From assembly GCF_004664715.2 (NCBI RefSeq), contig NC_051072.1, forward strand, positions 38,254,142-38,318,141: a DNA stretch of 64,000 nucleotides, written 5' to 3'. Within the stretch, counting starts at the first letter, position 1. Each line of letters begins with the position of its first letter. The stretch comes from Peromyscus leucopus (taxonomy: Eukaryota > Chordata > Mammalia > Rodentia > Cricetidae). The position numbers were made by a program, and so were the translations under genes. This document shows, in pieces, positions 48,307 to 60,065 of the stretch. The notes beneath the pieces are model-generated. The model was not told where the DNA came from. It searched no databases and saw nothing but the letters and a program-made list of their open reading frames with translations.

Positions 48307-48682
48307 CAGAAAAACCCCAAGAGAAGATTATAGACTGCATCTTTCTTATCTGCCTTTTCTCCCACTAAAGCCAATGCAAGCAGCTGCAAATGACTTGCAA
48401 CTCTTCAGTGTATCCCACAACCTTTCCAAAAGCTACGTATCTAGCTCAAGTCTGGATACATCCTTACTTGCATACTTAATAAAGGTTATCTCTGTTTCTT
48501 CTCTGTACCTTTCTAAGCCCTCTTAGGATTTTTACCACATGGTTGTCCTAAATGCAGTCTTGTGAAACAGTCCTTGCTTCTTCAGACTCCTCGCTTCCGT
48601 AGACTAAACCTATGCTTTGTTAATACTCTACCATGAACAGGCTCAAATGTGCAAACCATCTGAATCCTTGTCACTTTCACAT

Positions 48683-48787
48683 GTACACACCACACACACA
48701 CACCATACACAAACACACATCATACACAAACACACACCAAATACACACCACACACCATACACAAACACACATCACACACAACACATA

Positions 48788-48847
<60 letters not shown>
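48683..48847. repeat. Complex CA-rich repeat ending in (CA)n
   Basis: Irregular units (caccatacacaaacacacat and variants) repeat several times, then pass into about 25 pure CA units. Confidence 0.93.
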
Positions 48848-48848
<1 letters not shown>

Positions 48849-48979
48849 ACATGAGCTCATTAACCTTATATATTGTGTCACAATTATATCCACTTATATT
48901 AGGGGCAGTGCCTGAACATAATAGGCACATCATGGCTGCTTTTTAAATTAATTTCCTGTTGATTAATAACATCTTTCTG

Positions 48980-49400
48980 CTCAAATGTCCTCAGTGATCC
49001 TGTGTGTCTTATGAAGTAAGATGAACTCTTTAGCTTAACTCAAAGTCATTCTCCACTTCAGCCCTTTCTACCTTCCTATCTCTCCTGTCCAGGAAAACAA
49101 ACACCTGTGTCCTGCCCCATCTGTTGCTTTTTATAGCTTTCCTCACAAAATTCTCCTATTTGGAATATCATTTCGTCCTTTCTTTCCATAATTAAATCCT
49201 ATATAACTAAAGTTCTCCTTTGCATTTAAGTTTTTTTTTTCTGATTTTTTTCTCCTTCTTCAAAATCTGTTCTTTCATTGTTACACTTAGTCCTCCACTC
49301 TGGCAGTGGAAAAACTTCCTGTATATGGTGGTTACTTTGTGCTTATCTCATCCAGGTGACTGTGAGCTTATTCACCTCTTATCCCTATTGTTCTGAACCC
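48980..49400 (+). repeat. LINE-2 3' end relic
   Basis: 'tcaaatgtcctcagtgatcc', 'ctttcctcacaaaattctcc', 'ttacacttagtcctccactctgg' and 'gactgtgagcttattcacctcttatccctattg' occur in an order like the L2 3' end. Old and noncoding. Confidence 0.55.
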
Positions 49401-49586
49401 AGACTATTGAGTGCAGTTACCTCATACCCCGATATTCTGACTGAGTAGAGATGTCAGCATAGACCCAAGTTTTAGTGCAGCATTTGAAAGACTAAAATCT
49501 GTGTGTGCATGAGCACACAGCAAAGGAGTAATAGATGGGAAAATGCCGGCAAAAGGAAGGACAAGGAAGAACAGGAAATTGGAAAG

Positions 49587-49591
49587 GAATC
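49587..49591. repeat. Target-site duplication, left copy (gaatc)
   Basis: Matches 52473-52477 exactly. The match extends to six bases if the first T of the element is counted as target. Confidence 0.85.
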
Positions 49592-49934
49592 TGTTGCTGG
49601 AGGGCTTCTCTCCAGGTTCCCCAAGCCCCGCAGTCCCACAATCCACTTATAAAATAATCACTCAGACGCTTATATCACTTATAAACTGTATGGCCGTGGC
49701 AGGCTTCTTGCTAACTGTTCTTTTATCTTAAATTAACCCATTTTTATAAATCTATAGCTTGCCACGTGGCTGGTGGCTTACCGGCGTCTCTACATGCTCT
49801 TCTCCTGGTGGTGGCTGCAGTGTCTCTCCCCTAGCCTTCCGCTTCCCAGAATTCTCCTCTCTCCTTGTCCCACCTACCTCCTGCCTGGTCATTAGCCATC
49901 AGTGTTTTATTTATATAGAACAATATCCACAGCA
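49592..49934 (-). repeat. 3' LTR of the mys-like element
   Basis: 343 bp, TG...CA ends on either strand. Differs from the other LTR at 49807, 49809, 49827, 49830, 49831 and 49832 only. A TATATAAATAAAA-like stretch (minus strand, about 49905-49918) lies near the minus-strand start and contains AATAAA. Confidence 0.93.
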
Positions 49935-49960
49935 CTTCCCCTTTTTTCTTTTTTTTTTTA
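49935..49960 (-). promoter_or_regulatory. Polypurine tract of the mys-like element
   Basis: On the minus strand an A-run passes through aagaaaaaagggg to end directly against the 3' LTR start (tgctgtgg). This is the expected plus-strand primer position for retroviral reverse transcription. Confidence 0.85.
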
Positions 49961-52114
49961 AAAGGAAGGTTTTAACTTTAACATGGTAAAATTACATATA
50001 ACAAAACAATTACCGAGCAAGAATTATAGTTACAATATTAAAGATGTCCTATCTATCTTATATTTGTGATTTTAAGGTTTTATATCTAACTTATCTTTTA
50101 TCATAACTGAGGAAATTACAACTATCTAGTCTTCAACCACATCAAAGACCTGAGAAGGAACATAATGGTACCTGAGAAATGGTAGACGGATGCAAGCAAC
50201 TTCGGGAATCTTGCAAGAGTAGACCAAGACAGCTGGCAGCCTGGACAGTCACCTGATGTTTCTCAGCATTGTTGGTGCATTCAAATTGGCTACAGGCCTA
50301 GAGTATCTGACAGACCATTTCAGAAGCAGGAATTCTGAGAGACCATCTTACCCTGTCTTGGCAGAGTACAGTGTCGCTTTCCTTGTGTCCCGCTTGTCCA
50401 GAAAGGACAGCATTGCATTTGTACTGTCAGCCGTCAAGGCAAGGGCAGTTCTTTGCCCAGTAGGCCATTTTGTGCCAAAAAGACAAACTTCCAAATGGAA
50501 ATGTCTTAGAAGCCCAACATTCTCTCGGGATCAATTGGTGCAGCCAGGAGCAATTGTGTCTCACATCAACAGAATTCTAAGTTATTTAAATGCCATATTC
50601 TCTAGGTCTATGAAGTGTTTGAAGATTACCTATCTATCTGAAATATATCTATGTATACCTAGAAGACTTAACTAACATGGCTACAAATATGATTATCATA
50701 GATGACTGATTATTAATCTATTTTTAATCATCCATTACAATTTTAAATGAGTTAAACATAATACCTCAAACAAGAATAGAAATATATATATACAGTATAA
50801 CAAAATTAACTTTAAGTTTGTATTAATAAACTAAAATTTTTACCAATGTAAAACATTTTAAACATAAACTAAAATCTATACCAATGTAAAACATTTTAAA
50901 CAAGTTGTTCTTTAAAAGTAGGTTCATTAATCTACCCTTTTATCTTATCATCTCCATATCCTCCTATATATCTATATTATATCCCTTTTCTTTTTAGAAA
51001 GAGATCACATTTATAATCAACCTGTTTTAAATAAAAATATTGGTTTCTCTCTGTCCCACACCAGAGGCTCTTCTGATTTGGACACAAGAATCTCTTAACC
51101 ATTTTTTTTTAAAGCAATATGTCTGGGTTTAGAGGGGAGTGAGCCAATTCCACCTCTAAAGCCAGCTTGGTATATTTGGAATTTGGGCGTAGCATGTCTT
51201 ACTACTTCCTGCTGGAGGGGGGCGCTGTATCTTATGGGGATGCAAAGAAAATTTTAGACCTATGGGTAGTCCGTGAGGCTGTATTGTTTGAACCAGTTGC
51301 CTTGAAACCGCTCTGGATGTTGGATCATCTGGGCCATGGTGTCATCGGAGACCTTTCAGGGGTCTTGGCTGGTGAAACCTGATGTATCTTAATCTGGAAC
51401 AAATCCATAGCCTCTGGCTTTCTGTGGAAACAAAAGCAGAACCTCTTTTCCAAAGCAACATATCCTTAAATCCAAATTTTGAAGTCAAGTTACCTTTAAA
51501 ATATACATATTGGTTTAATTCAACATCTTTTTTGATCAAATGTTTTTTTGCAGTTAAAAATCCCAAAGACAACACAATCCAGATTGTCTGTGTAATATTC
51601 ATCTTTACGTGTCTTTTTACATTAATTTTTTGTCTCTTTCAAGCCTACGTATATTTTACACACATTGTAAACGATGTTATCTGAATCAGTCTTTTTGTGA
51701 GCCTATTGCTTTAAACTGCATCCTTCTAAGCCTGAAACAGCGCTGTGGCTGCTGGCTCCGCCCACTTCAGCTTCCCAACATGGCAGTGGTACGTTTTCCG
51801 CCAGCTCTGGGAGTCATCAAGTCTCAGAAATAGTGGGTCTAAGCTTTTATCAAAGCAGCATGTAGCCCAGAAACCTTTTTTTTTAAAAAAAAATACTAGT
51901 AAAGACTAAATCTACTACACAGCATAATGTGCCTCTGGCAGACCCCTCATTCCCGCCATACTGCCGGTCAAACGCACTCGCCAGGAACCCGCCAGTGTTC
52001 AAATCTGCGTTTTGCGGCGTCTAGCTGCTCATATGAGACAAGAAGCAGGAACCTGTTTTGGCTCTGTTTAGAATTGGTTATTAAATATTCTCAGGTTTAA
52101 GGTGGAAACTCAAG

Positions 52115-52127
52115 CCGTTGGGCGCCA
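52115..52127 (-). promoter_or_regulatory. Primer binding site, lysine-tRNA type
   Basis: TGGCGCCCAACGG read on the minus strand, two bases inside the 5' LTR edge. Twelve bases agree with the lysine-tRNA (1,2) primer site of betaretrovirus-like elements; the following bases diverge. Confidence 0.85.
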
Positions 52128-52129
52128 TT

Positions 52130-52472
52130 TGTTGCTGGAGGGCTTCTCTCCAGGTTCCCCAAGCCCCGCAGTCCCACAATCCACTTATAAAATAATCACT
52201 CAGACGCTTATATCACTTATAAACTGTATGGCCGTGGCAGGCTTCTTGCTAACTGTTCTTTTATCTTAAATTAACCCATTTTTATAAATCTATAGCTTGC
52301 CACGTGGCTGGTGGCTTACCGGCGTCTCTACATGCTCTTCTCCTCGCGGTGGCTGCAGTGTCTCCCCTTCAGCCTTCCGCTTCCCAGAATTCTCCTCTCT
52401 CCTTGTCCCACCTACCTCCTGCCTGGTCATTAGCCATCAGTGTTTTATTTATATAGAACAATATCCACAGCA
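52130..52472 (-). repeat. 5' LTR of the mys-like element
   Basis: 343 bp, identical to 49592-49934 apart from six bases confined to 52345-52370. Contains TATA-like ataaaat and ttataaa motifs, but I cannot tell which would set the start of transcription. Confidence 0.93.
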
Positions 52473-52477
52473 GAATC
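52473..52477. repeat. Target-site duplication, right copy (gaatc)
   Basis: Exact match to 49587-49591. Confidence 0.85.
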
Positions 52478-52873
52478 TTCAAGGGAATTGAATGGTGAGT
52501 ATGTAGATAATATTAATGAACTCAATATAGCAAGGTAAGGCATGGTATGGACAAGTGGACTTTCTCGCTTGATGCCATGGAGGAGGATGAGCAGAGCCCG
52601 AAGGGCACAGAGCAAAAGGGGCTTTTGGAAGGAAGGAATGCTAAGGCTTAGGCCAGGGACCACACCTCAGAAACCAGAAACTTGTGTGGTAGTAGGTATC
52701 AATGCTTTGACAGAACAATGAGGAGGGAGAAACAGATGGAGCCTTTGACGCAAGAGACAGAAGGTCAACTCTACAGTAAAAATAAAGCAACATGAACCCA
52801 TCTTGAAAAATTAAAGCATATAATGAGGCAGGAAAACTGGGTAATAAAAACATAGAGAGAGTTTGATCTTACA

Positions 52874-52891
52874 GGGGAGGGGAGGGAAGGG
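52874..52891 (+). other. Strong predicted G-quadruplex motif
   Basis: GGGG-a-GGGG-a-GGG-aa-GGG, loops of one to two bases. It lies about 400 bp from the mys-like element, with no recognised gene. Confidence 0.7.
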
Positions 52892-53049
52892 TGAATGCTG
52901 CACCAGAGCAAAAGAAAACACAAAGGGAGCACTAGCTAGCCCTGAGAACAATAGGGGTTGGAAATCAGGACCACATGAGTGAAAAGTTGAGGATTACACT
53001 TATGGCTCTAATAATACTCACTCCCTGGACAAAAGGAAATGCAAGTAGG

Positions 53050-53152
53050 CACACACAACACAGCACACACAGCACACAGGGCACACACAGCACACAGAGC
53101 ACACAGCACACACAGCACACACACCATGCACACCATATACGCCACACACAAC
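53050..53152. repeat. CA/CAG minisatellite
   Basis: Irregular tandem cacacag and cacacagag units with occasional ggg. Frames on both strands give Cys-Val or His-Thr-like repeats and are artefacts. Confidence 0.92.
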
Positions 53153-53599
53153 ATAGTGAACAGGAAAGAGAACCTGTTGCAGGGCTTCTGCCAGGGATGT
53201 GACACAGCCTTACCATTTTCTTCCCACTCACAGGCCACATAGTCCCCACTGCTTCTAATTGCCTTTAGAATTTGTCTATCTAAATAACTGAAGGGCTCTT
53301 TCGAGTTCCCAAACCATTCCTGCCTACCCTCATGGTTTCTATCAGCATTCCTCTCCTTCTGTCCACACAGCTTCAAAGAGCTCTGACGTGCACTGTCCTT
53401 AGCTGAAAACAAAATTATTTCTCTTCTAAAAATATCCACGGTCTAATACCCGAAACCAAGAATGGCAGCTTTTGTGATAAAATAAGACTCCTGGTACATG
53501 CACTTAAGGGAATTGGAATGGGAGATTTTTCACTAAATTATTCAGATAGGTCATAAATGTGATCAGTCCTATCTTCTATAACAGTTGGTTAAATCTGGA

Positions 53600-54105
53600 G
53601 GTCCCCTGAAGTCTCGTGGTTGCTTATTGATGTGGCTTTGGTAAAGTGATCATCAGGAGCTCTCGACTTCATGGCAATTGATGACTTCATTGAAAGATGG
53701 TGGGAACTAGGAGATGGGGCCCAGTTGGAGGAAGCAGATCACTCTGAGAGTACCATCTCTTCCCAGCCCTTTCCTCTTTCTTTCTTTCTTTTTTTTTTTT
53801 CCTAGACAGAGTTTCTCTGTGTAGCTTTGTGCCTTTCCTGGAACTCACTCTGTAGCCCAGGCTGGCCTGGAACTCACAGAGATCCACCTGCCTCTGCCTC
53901 CTGAGTGCTGGGATTAAAGGTGTGCGCCACCACCTGCCTGGCCTCCTGTTTATTTCTTCCTGCTGTCTGGACACTAGGAGACAGCAAACTTCACTCTGCT
54001 AAATGTTCTCGGTGTCATCGTGTTCTGAACACTTCATCACAGACTGCTAGCAGTGGAACCAGCCTACCCAGAACTGAGACCTCTGAATGCTTGCACCAAA
54101 GTAAA
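53600..54105 (+). repeat. MaLR-type LTR relic, interrupted by a B1
   Basis: The left part has 'gatggtgggaactaggagatggggcccagttggaggaagc' and 'cttcccagccctttcctc'; the right part continues after the B1 with 'ctgctgtctggacactaggagac' and 'cagcctacccagaactgagacctctgaa'. The two halves are collinear with a MaLR LTR, so the B1 was inserted later. Confidence 0.7.
53780..53942 (-). mobile_element. B1 SINE nested in the MaLR LTR
   Basis: Poly-T/TTTC tail, then 'tagacagagtttctctgtg', 'tagctttgtgcctttcctgg' and body ending 'gcgccaccacctgcctggc'. No clear target duplication. Minus-strand frames here are repeat-derived. Confidence 0.93.

Positions 54106-54106
<1 letters not shown>

Positions 54107-54169
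<63 letters not shown>
54107..54169. repeat. (CT)n-(TA)n compound microsatellite
   Basis: About seven CT units followed by about 25 TA units at the 3' edge of the MaLR relic. Confidence 0.96.
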
Positions 54170-54171
<2 letters not shown>

Positions 54172-54629
54172 TGTCCTCAGGGATTTGTAGCAGTGAGGAA
54201 CTATCTAATGCAGGACATGGAGGGATAGTTCACATATTCAGAGAAGACAATATGAGAACAATAGAGAGCTGGAGATGCTGGACTTCAAGTTTGAAGGGCT
54301 GTGATTACAGTCAAAGAATCCTAGCAGCTAGCAGATGCTGGAAGATGTGAGGAAGGGGCTGTCCCCCAGAGCACTGGGGAGACGGGTGGTCCTTCTAACA
54401 TCTGTACTTCAACCAGGGCTACTGACTTCAGACTCTAACCTTAGAACTGGGGCAGAAGACATTTGCATTACTGCATGGCATTGTTTGTGATCCCTTGTTT
54501 GAGTAGCTACCATGAACATACTTACTATGCGATGCCTGGCCTCCTTCCCCATAACTATGTGTGGGGTGTATCTCCCAGGAAACCAAGAAAAGCAGGGGTG
54601 ACGTTAACTTACCAGGATGATACCCCTTT
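54170..54629. other. Unique DNA, no gene recognised
   Basis: No repeat or exon is supported. Confidence 0.4.
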
Positions 54630-54720
54630 GCTAGCCTGGAACTTGGAAAGACATTTAAACCTTTAGTGTCTCATTTGCTCCATTAATAAAGAGAAGAATT
54701 TAGATAATATTTGAGGAGCT
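54630..54720 (+). repeat. MIR SINE relic
   Basis: 'cctggaacttggaaagacatttaaacctttagtgtctcatttgctccattaat' resembles the MIR core and tail. Confidence 0.5.
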
Positions 54721-54760
54721 GAGGAAAAAAACAGATGTGCATATGCATGCATGTAGTGTA

Positions 54761-54778
54761 CACACACACACACACACA

Positions 54779-54822
<44 letters not shown>
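54761..54822. repeat. (CA)n microsatellite with one interruption
   Basis: CA run broken once by an extra C (caccac). Confidence 0.96.
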
Positions 54823-54824
<2 letters not shown>

Positions 54825-55175
54825 CTTTAAACAACTGACCAAAAATACAACATAAATAACTGATTGTGAAAAGAAGGGTACACCTCATCTTTTTCTACTC
54901 TTCTCATCTTCTTAATCTGGATTTCACAGAAAATAATGGTTGTTGATATTCCTTGAAAATTTTCTGTAAGTAGAAGGAAAATTCATACAGGTAATTTAAA
55001 AATGACTGACAAATCAAAACAAGTCATGGGATTTCCCACCTTAAACCAGATAGTAGAAGCTTGTGTTTCTTACAGGACTTGTTACATGATTTACCACTTC
55101 ATAATATCTTATAAAATTTGCTGGGCATTTAACAAAGAATAGGGAATATCTCAGCAGATATATAATGTGGATGCT
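54823..55175. other. Unique AT-rich DNA, no gene recognised
   Basis: No feature is supported. Confidence 0.4.
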
Positions 55176-55210
55176 TTATATATATAATATATATATCATA
55201 TATATATATG
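55176..55210. repeat. Imperfect (TA)n tract
   Basis: TA units broken at two places, self-complementary overall. Confidence 0.9.
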
Positions 55211-58200
55211 TAGATGATAATAATTTTTCTTCTGATTTAAAGGTATCAAAATGAAACACTTTCGCCAGCTTCTAAGTTCTGTGATATCTCCCCTGCTTCC
55301 TTCATGCGTATTTGGCCTTGTACTTCAGAGTTATGTGTGATTATTTCTGTATATGCATCCTTGACTTCCAGGGAAAAGGCTTTAAGTTGAGAAGCTTTTA
55401 AACCTTCAAAGTGGCATTCTGACAAAAAGTTTCCTTACTCTTGTACAGTCTCTTAGAGCCTTCAGGAGAAAGACTGCTCAAGAATCCACTGGGTTGAATG
55501 TGTACTGAATCAGGATGACTACCATTCTTTAGTCTGACTAATTGTGATTCCTAATTTTTCCAGTGATAAAACTCTGCTATTATTGTTACACCTAAATGTT
55601 CCTATTTTTAATGAAGTATAAAAGGAACAAAGTTAGAAAAAACGAGTAATGGGGGACTCTGGAGACTTGTTTCCATTTTCAAACTTTCCTTTGCTGATTA
55701 GACTCTGTTTTTAGACCAGGGTGTGTGAGGGGTATGTGTTTGTATTGTATGTGTGTGCACACATGCATGTGTGTGTACGTGTGTGCTTGCATGCTACCAC
55801 ATGAACAGCATTCTGAAAGGAATTATAAACTGAGGCTCCTTTTCCTGCTTCCTTCTGAGACGACTAAAAAGGAGTCAAGTCTCTGTGCTACCCCCTGAAA
55901 TGTATACATCTATATCTATAACAAGATAGAGATGACAGTACTGTGCATCTCTAGGAAAAACAGTGTGAGCAAGATTTTCCAATATCCTTTCCACCATGCA
56001 GCTCTGCCTCTGAAATCCTTAGTGATGTAAAATGAAAACTACAAAAGCCCGTGGCTTGAACGATGATCTTGGCCAACCCAGGTTTTGATGTGATGCATGT
56101 CACAGACTCAGCTTCTCAGTCCTTCAGTGGTCTCACGGTCCGTCAAGGTGGCCATCAACAGGTCACCACAAAAGAGAAGGTACAGACATCTGTTTCTTAG
56201 ATAGATTTTTCCTGCTGTGCCACACTGCTGGCATGGAACACTTAATTCTGAGTGCCTTGACAATGGATGTAATACGTGTGTGTCTCTTTAGCACGTGGTA
56301 TCTCCAGGATTTTCCCAGAGTCATGAAACAAGCCATCTCTACGGCAGCCTAAAATGAAGTTGGTTTCAAGTCATGGCCACTTGCTTTGACCTTCCCTGGA
56401 GATATTTGCAGCAGACATTTGGAGAAATGGTACACATGAGAACAGCAAGGCTGTTCAGAAGACTCTGGGTTACCAAGAGCTGCTTATCATCATGCAGTAC
56501 TTAAGTCTTTATCATGGGAACACTGAGGATCAGCTTTGTGAAAAATGTGGGGCTCGTTGCTTTATTCTGTTCTGCTGGGATCTCACTCAATGCTGCACTG
56601 AACTGTATTTTTAAAAAAAATTATTCATGAGAATAGTGATCATGTTCACACACATGCATGCATGAAAGCGTTTTTGGAAACTTGATTTTTATTTTAGAGT
56701 ACCAACCAATCTAAGTGAAAATGGTATCTTCCTCATTCACAGGGAACTTCGAAATCTAGCCATCAACCAGTACTCTTTTAGGTAGCTGGCTGCCTGGGCC
56801 TACAGTTAGTTCCTCTACTCCAGTATGTGGGTATGGAACTATCATTGTTTCTAGTTGTCTCCTCAAAATACAAGACATACTATTTCCACTTGAGAATAAA
56901 AACAAGCAGAACTGAACAGAAACATTAAGTTCAAAGAAGAGAAACAAATGTAGAATGATATAAGCTTCAGAGAGCAGCACCTGCTTGTAAATAATTCAGT
57001 TAGGATAGCAGCTAGTTTACCCAGAGTTCATGTCAGATGTGCCAGTTTCTTTCAGAGGGACTTTCCCAGGTGCAAATGGAAATGACATTCCGTTACAAGT
57101 CATTCTTCTGGAATGTGGATTGTTTAGGTGATCGCGGTAGCCACGGAAGCCACTTTCCAAGGGCATTTCCAGTTCCTCCTTCTCTCCGATAGAAGGAAGC
57201 ACATTTGTGCTGCCTCATTGGCCCTGTGATCTATGGAGTTCTCCTTAAGCGCAAGCCAACTGTGAGTCAGCAATGTGGACTGCCAAAATCGTAACTGACC
57301 TGATGATGCTGTAATATGAAGTATGAAAGAGGAAGGAGGAAGATTAAGATCAGAAAATCCCCCAATGCATCCACCCCGCCTCTCCGTCGTGCTGGAAGGT
57401 TTGATCAAGAATGCAGAACACCTACTTCCATTTGACTTTCAGTAAAATAGAACATGCAATAACCAGAGGCATGTTGCTCCTTCTACATCCTCACATTCTC
57501 CATGAAGACGACCTGGCTCTCTTCCCATTGAATCAAAAGATAAAAATAGTATCAGTTAACAATATCCACAAAGACCTTTATATTTTTGAGAGAACTTTCC
57601 ATATACATTGACTTTTTTAAAGTTTATCTTTATTACTTTCAGGAAGTTTTGATGTTACCATGGCTGGTTGATTGATGCAACTTGTATTTTTCCAAAGGTT
57701 TAAAGCACTTATTGATTGAGTAATAGATGGAATTGCAGTTGAAGCTTTTACATCATCACACTACCTCTCCAATGCACATTGTACTCCTCTGGTTAAAATA
57801 GAAACCACACCTTATTCCGGAGACTGCACTTAATTTACATTGTTTTTGCCTCAGGCCTGCTGTTCGATAGCACATTTATTTATCCGAATTCAGTGAAAAA
57901 CAACTATTTATTCAAGAGAACTTAGATTAACATCAGTCTATCGTGTTCATCACATTACTGCAAAGTACAGGACAATAGTGATTTTGCCCAGTGTATTTGC
58001 TAAAGGGAATGTGGTGAATTATAGTAATCTGAGAATGAAGTCCAGGTATCCTTTTTTAACTTACTGCACTGTGATCCTGTTTTCATCCAATTCTCCTTGT
58101 GGTCCCAATACACCTAGATATCAGAAGGCCCCAGAAACCCCATAATTTAGACATAGGTCTTGAACAGATGTCTGCAATACTAAGAGATATCTGAGAAAAA

Positions 58201-58675
58201 GTATTTTCCAAACTTCAAGTATTAATCTTATGACTCAGATTTGGAGTTAGTATTTGTGTGGTTGCTAAGTCTTTTAAAAGACACGTTAAGGTTCATAAGC
58301 CTGAACATCCTCTGTGTTTTTGGGTCTTAGCTCCTAACATTTAAAACTCAGATTCCCATTGGTATATCCAATGATGGAAATTAACCAAAATGGACAGAAA
58401 TTAAAAGGCAGCCTTTTCATGTGTGGTGGAATAGCAGAGTCTGATGTATTTGCCTAGACATTGTTTGTTTATGCAATATGGTGCTTATGGAAAGCTTGCT
58501 TTATCCAGTTGGGAACTTAACACTGGATAAGTTCAGCTCCTGGACCATTTTCTACCTAATCTCTTTGTCCATTGTTAGCTCAGTGTTCTCAGTTCACAAG
58601 ACTTGGAATTCCTACTTCAACAAGCAAGACTGCCATAGTTCTAGACAGTCCCATAATGTAACTACAGGCCCAGAA
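55211..58675. other. Unique DNA, no gene recognised
   Basis: A degenerate GT/GCAT-rich patch is at about 55735-55795. Minus-strand frames at 56756-57408 have no recognised domain. 57830-58010 is non-repetitive and could be conserved. No exon is supported. Confidence 0.45.
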
Positions 58676-58696
58676 AGAAAAGAGGCTATCTTCAAG

Positions 58697-59109
58697 CTAG
58701 TGGGAATCCATGAATTTTAGACCAAGCGCTGTGTAGCCTCCATGGGACTAGACTAGGCCCTCTGCATAACCAAGACAGTTGTGTAGCTTGATCTGCTCAA
58801 GGGGCTCTGTGGCAGTAAAATCAGGATCCATCTCTGATGCATGGGCTGGCTTTTTGGAGCCCATTACCTATGGTGGGACACCTTACACAATATTGGTGCA
58901 TGGGGAGGGACTTGGACCTGCTTTGATTGAATGTATCGGGTTCTGCTGACTCCCCATGGGAGGCTTTACCTTTCTGGATGAGAGGATGGAGGGTGGGTTG
59001 AGGGAGGAAGGCTGGGGGTGGAAAGAGGGAAGAGAGGGGAATCTGTGATTGGTATGTAAAATGAATAAAAAAATTCTTAATGAAAAAATAAGTAAATAAA
59101 AGGGAAAAA
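58697..59109 (+). mobile_element. 5'-truncated rodent LINE-1 3' end with degenerate target duplication
   Basis: The block ends with a G-rich stretch ('gagggtgggttgagggagg'), then 'ctgtgattggtatgtaaaatgaataaaaaaattc' and an A-rich tail, the rodent L1 3' UTR pattern. The flanks agaaaagaggctatcttcaag (58676-58696) and agaaaagaagttatcttaag (59110-59129) look like a diverged target duplication. No ORF2 is present. Confidence 0.75.
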
Positions 59110-59129
59110 AGAAAAGAAGTTATCTTAAG

Positions 59130-59235
59130 TTGTGAATCTGATATTAGTTTCACATTCTGCCTGAGACATTGGGCAAGCCACTTGACTCCTGAATCTTCAA
59201 TATTCTCTTTTGTACAGGAAGTCTGATACTTGTGA
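59130..59235 (+). repeat. MIR SINE relic
   Basis: 'agacattgggcaagccacttgactcctgaatcttcaatattctcttttgtacaggaag' follows the MIR core and tail. The L1 above inserted at its left edge. Confidence 0.65.
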
Positions 59236-60065
59236 TCATAGAATTATAACAAAATTGAAATAAAATGCCATTTGACATATTCCATAGCTTATAGAATATC
59301 CCACTCAAGTACATGTATGGTGATTATTCCCAAGTCATTCCTAGAAACATCTACCTCATAGCATAGAGAACAAAGCTATATCCCACTCTCTGCTGATGAG
59401 ACCCAGTGACCCAGGCATTAGTCATTTAAGATCTCTAAGTGGTTCTAATATGAAGCCATTATTGACATTGACAACCCCAGAACAAGAATGATATAAAAAA
59501 TATGTAGATGAATGTCAGACACCCACCAATCAGAAAACATTCTGGCAGTAAACAACCATGTGGTGAATGTCAATGAATGTCAGCCAACACTCAGGCATGA
59601 AAATAGATTTCTTAGTCAAATAAGTTATGATATTCTTCATGATTATTTCAGACCTTGAAAGGTCATACAATTAAAAATAAACTTCAGTTCACAAATCTTT
59701 CAAACTCAGCAGCCTATGGAATCTTTTGTCCAAACAAAGTGCTTCTCCACTCACACAATTAATGGAAATGTTGAAAGAAAGGAAAACACCACCAGTATGG
59801 AAAATTATTTGACTATAATGAGTACCTGGACTGTGATCCTCTTGCTTTTCCTATCTGTCTATCTTCAGCATTTTAATTCTTGGAAATTAAATTGTGGATA
59901 AAATCTGCAGGTACTCTATTATCTTTGGTGTAGAACCAACCTTGTGAATATGAGCTAGTACTCCTGTGATTGGCAAAGGAGAAGGTAGCTAGAGTGAGCT
60001 GGCCTAGTCAACTGAACTCTCACCTAAAAAAATACTAATTAAGTCCCTAAGAATTTCTTATAATG
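59236..60065. other. Unique AT-rich DNA, no gene recognised
   Basis: No exon is supported. Short direct repeats 'gaatgtca' recur near 59510-59583. Confidence 0.4.

Larger units (their letters stand above)
49592..52472 (-). mobile_element. mys-like LTR retrotransposon, complete, minus strand, noncoding interior
   Basis: A 2,881-bp element bounded by two 343-bp LTRs (49592-49934 and 52130-52472) that differ at only six positions. The flanking bases gaatc at 49587-49591 and 52473-52477 form a target duplication of 5 bp, or 6 (gaatct) depending on where the first T is counted. Orientation is fixed by the minus-strand primer binding site TGGCGCCCAACGG at 52127-52115, two bases inside the LTR, which fits lysine-tRNA priming as in betaretrovirus-like (class II) elements, and by a purine tract beside the other LTR. 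The interior (about 2.2 kb) has no gag, protease, reverse transcriptase, integrase or envelope frame; the longest minus-strand frame is about 86 codons. It would therefore rely on enzymes from another element. From memory, 343-bp LTRs and about 2.8 kb length match the mys family of Peromyscus, so a cricetid host is likely. Confidence 0.9.
52478..53599. other. Unique DNA with one G4 motif and one CA-rich minisatellite
   Basis: No exon is supported. The two low-complexity items are listed separately. 53440-53600 may be a diverged LTR fragment but is not callable. Confidence 0.4.

Noticed and set aside
48617..48946. His/Thr-rich 109-codon plus-strand frame
   Set aside because: It is the translation of the complex CA repeat.
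50256..50675. 139-codon ATG-started plus-strand open frame inside the mys-like element
   Set aside because: It runs antisense to the element, whose direction is fixed by its primer site and polypurine tract. It shows no retroviral motif, and a frame of this length is expected about once or twice by chance.
52965..53439. Cys-rich frames of 94 and 143 codons
   Set aside because: The Cys-Val-Leu pattern comes from the CA/CAG minisatellite, and both strands give similar repeat peptides.
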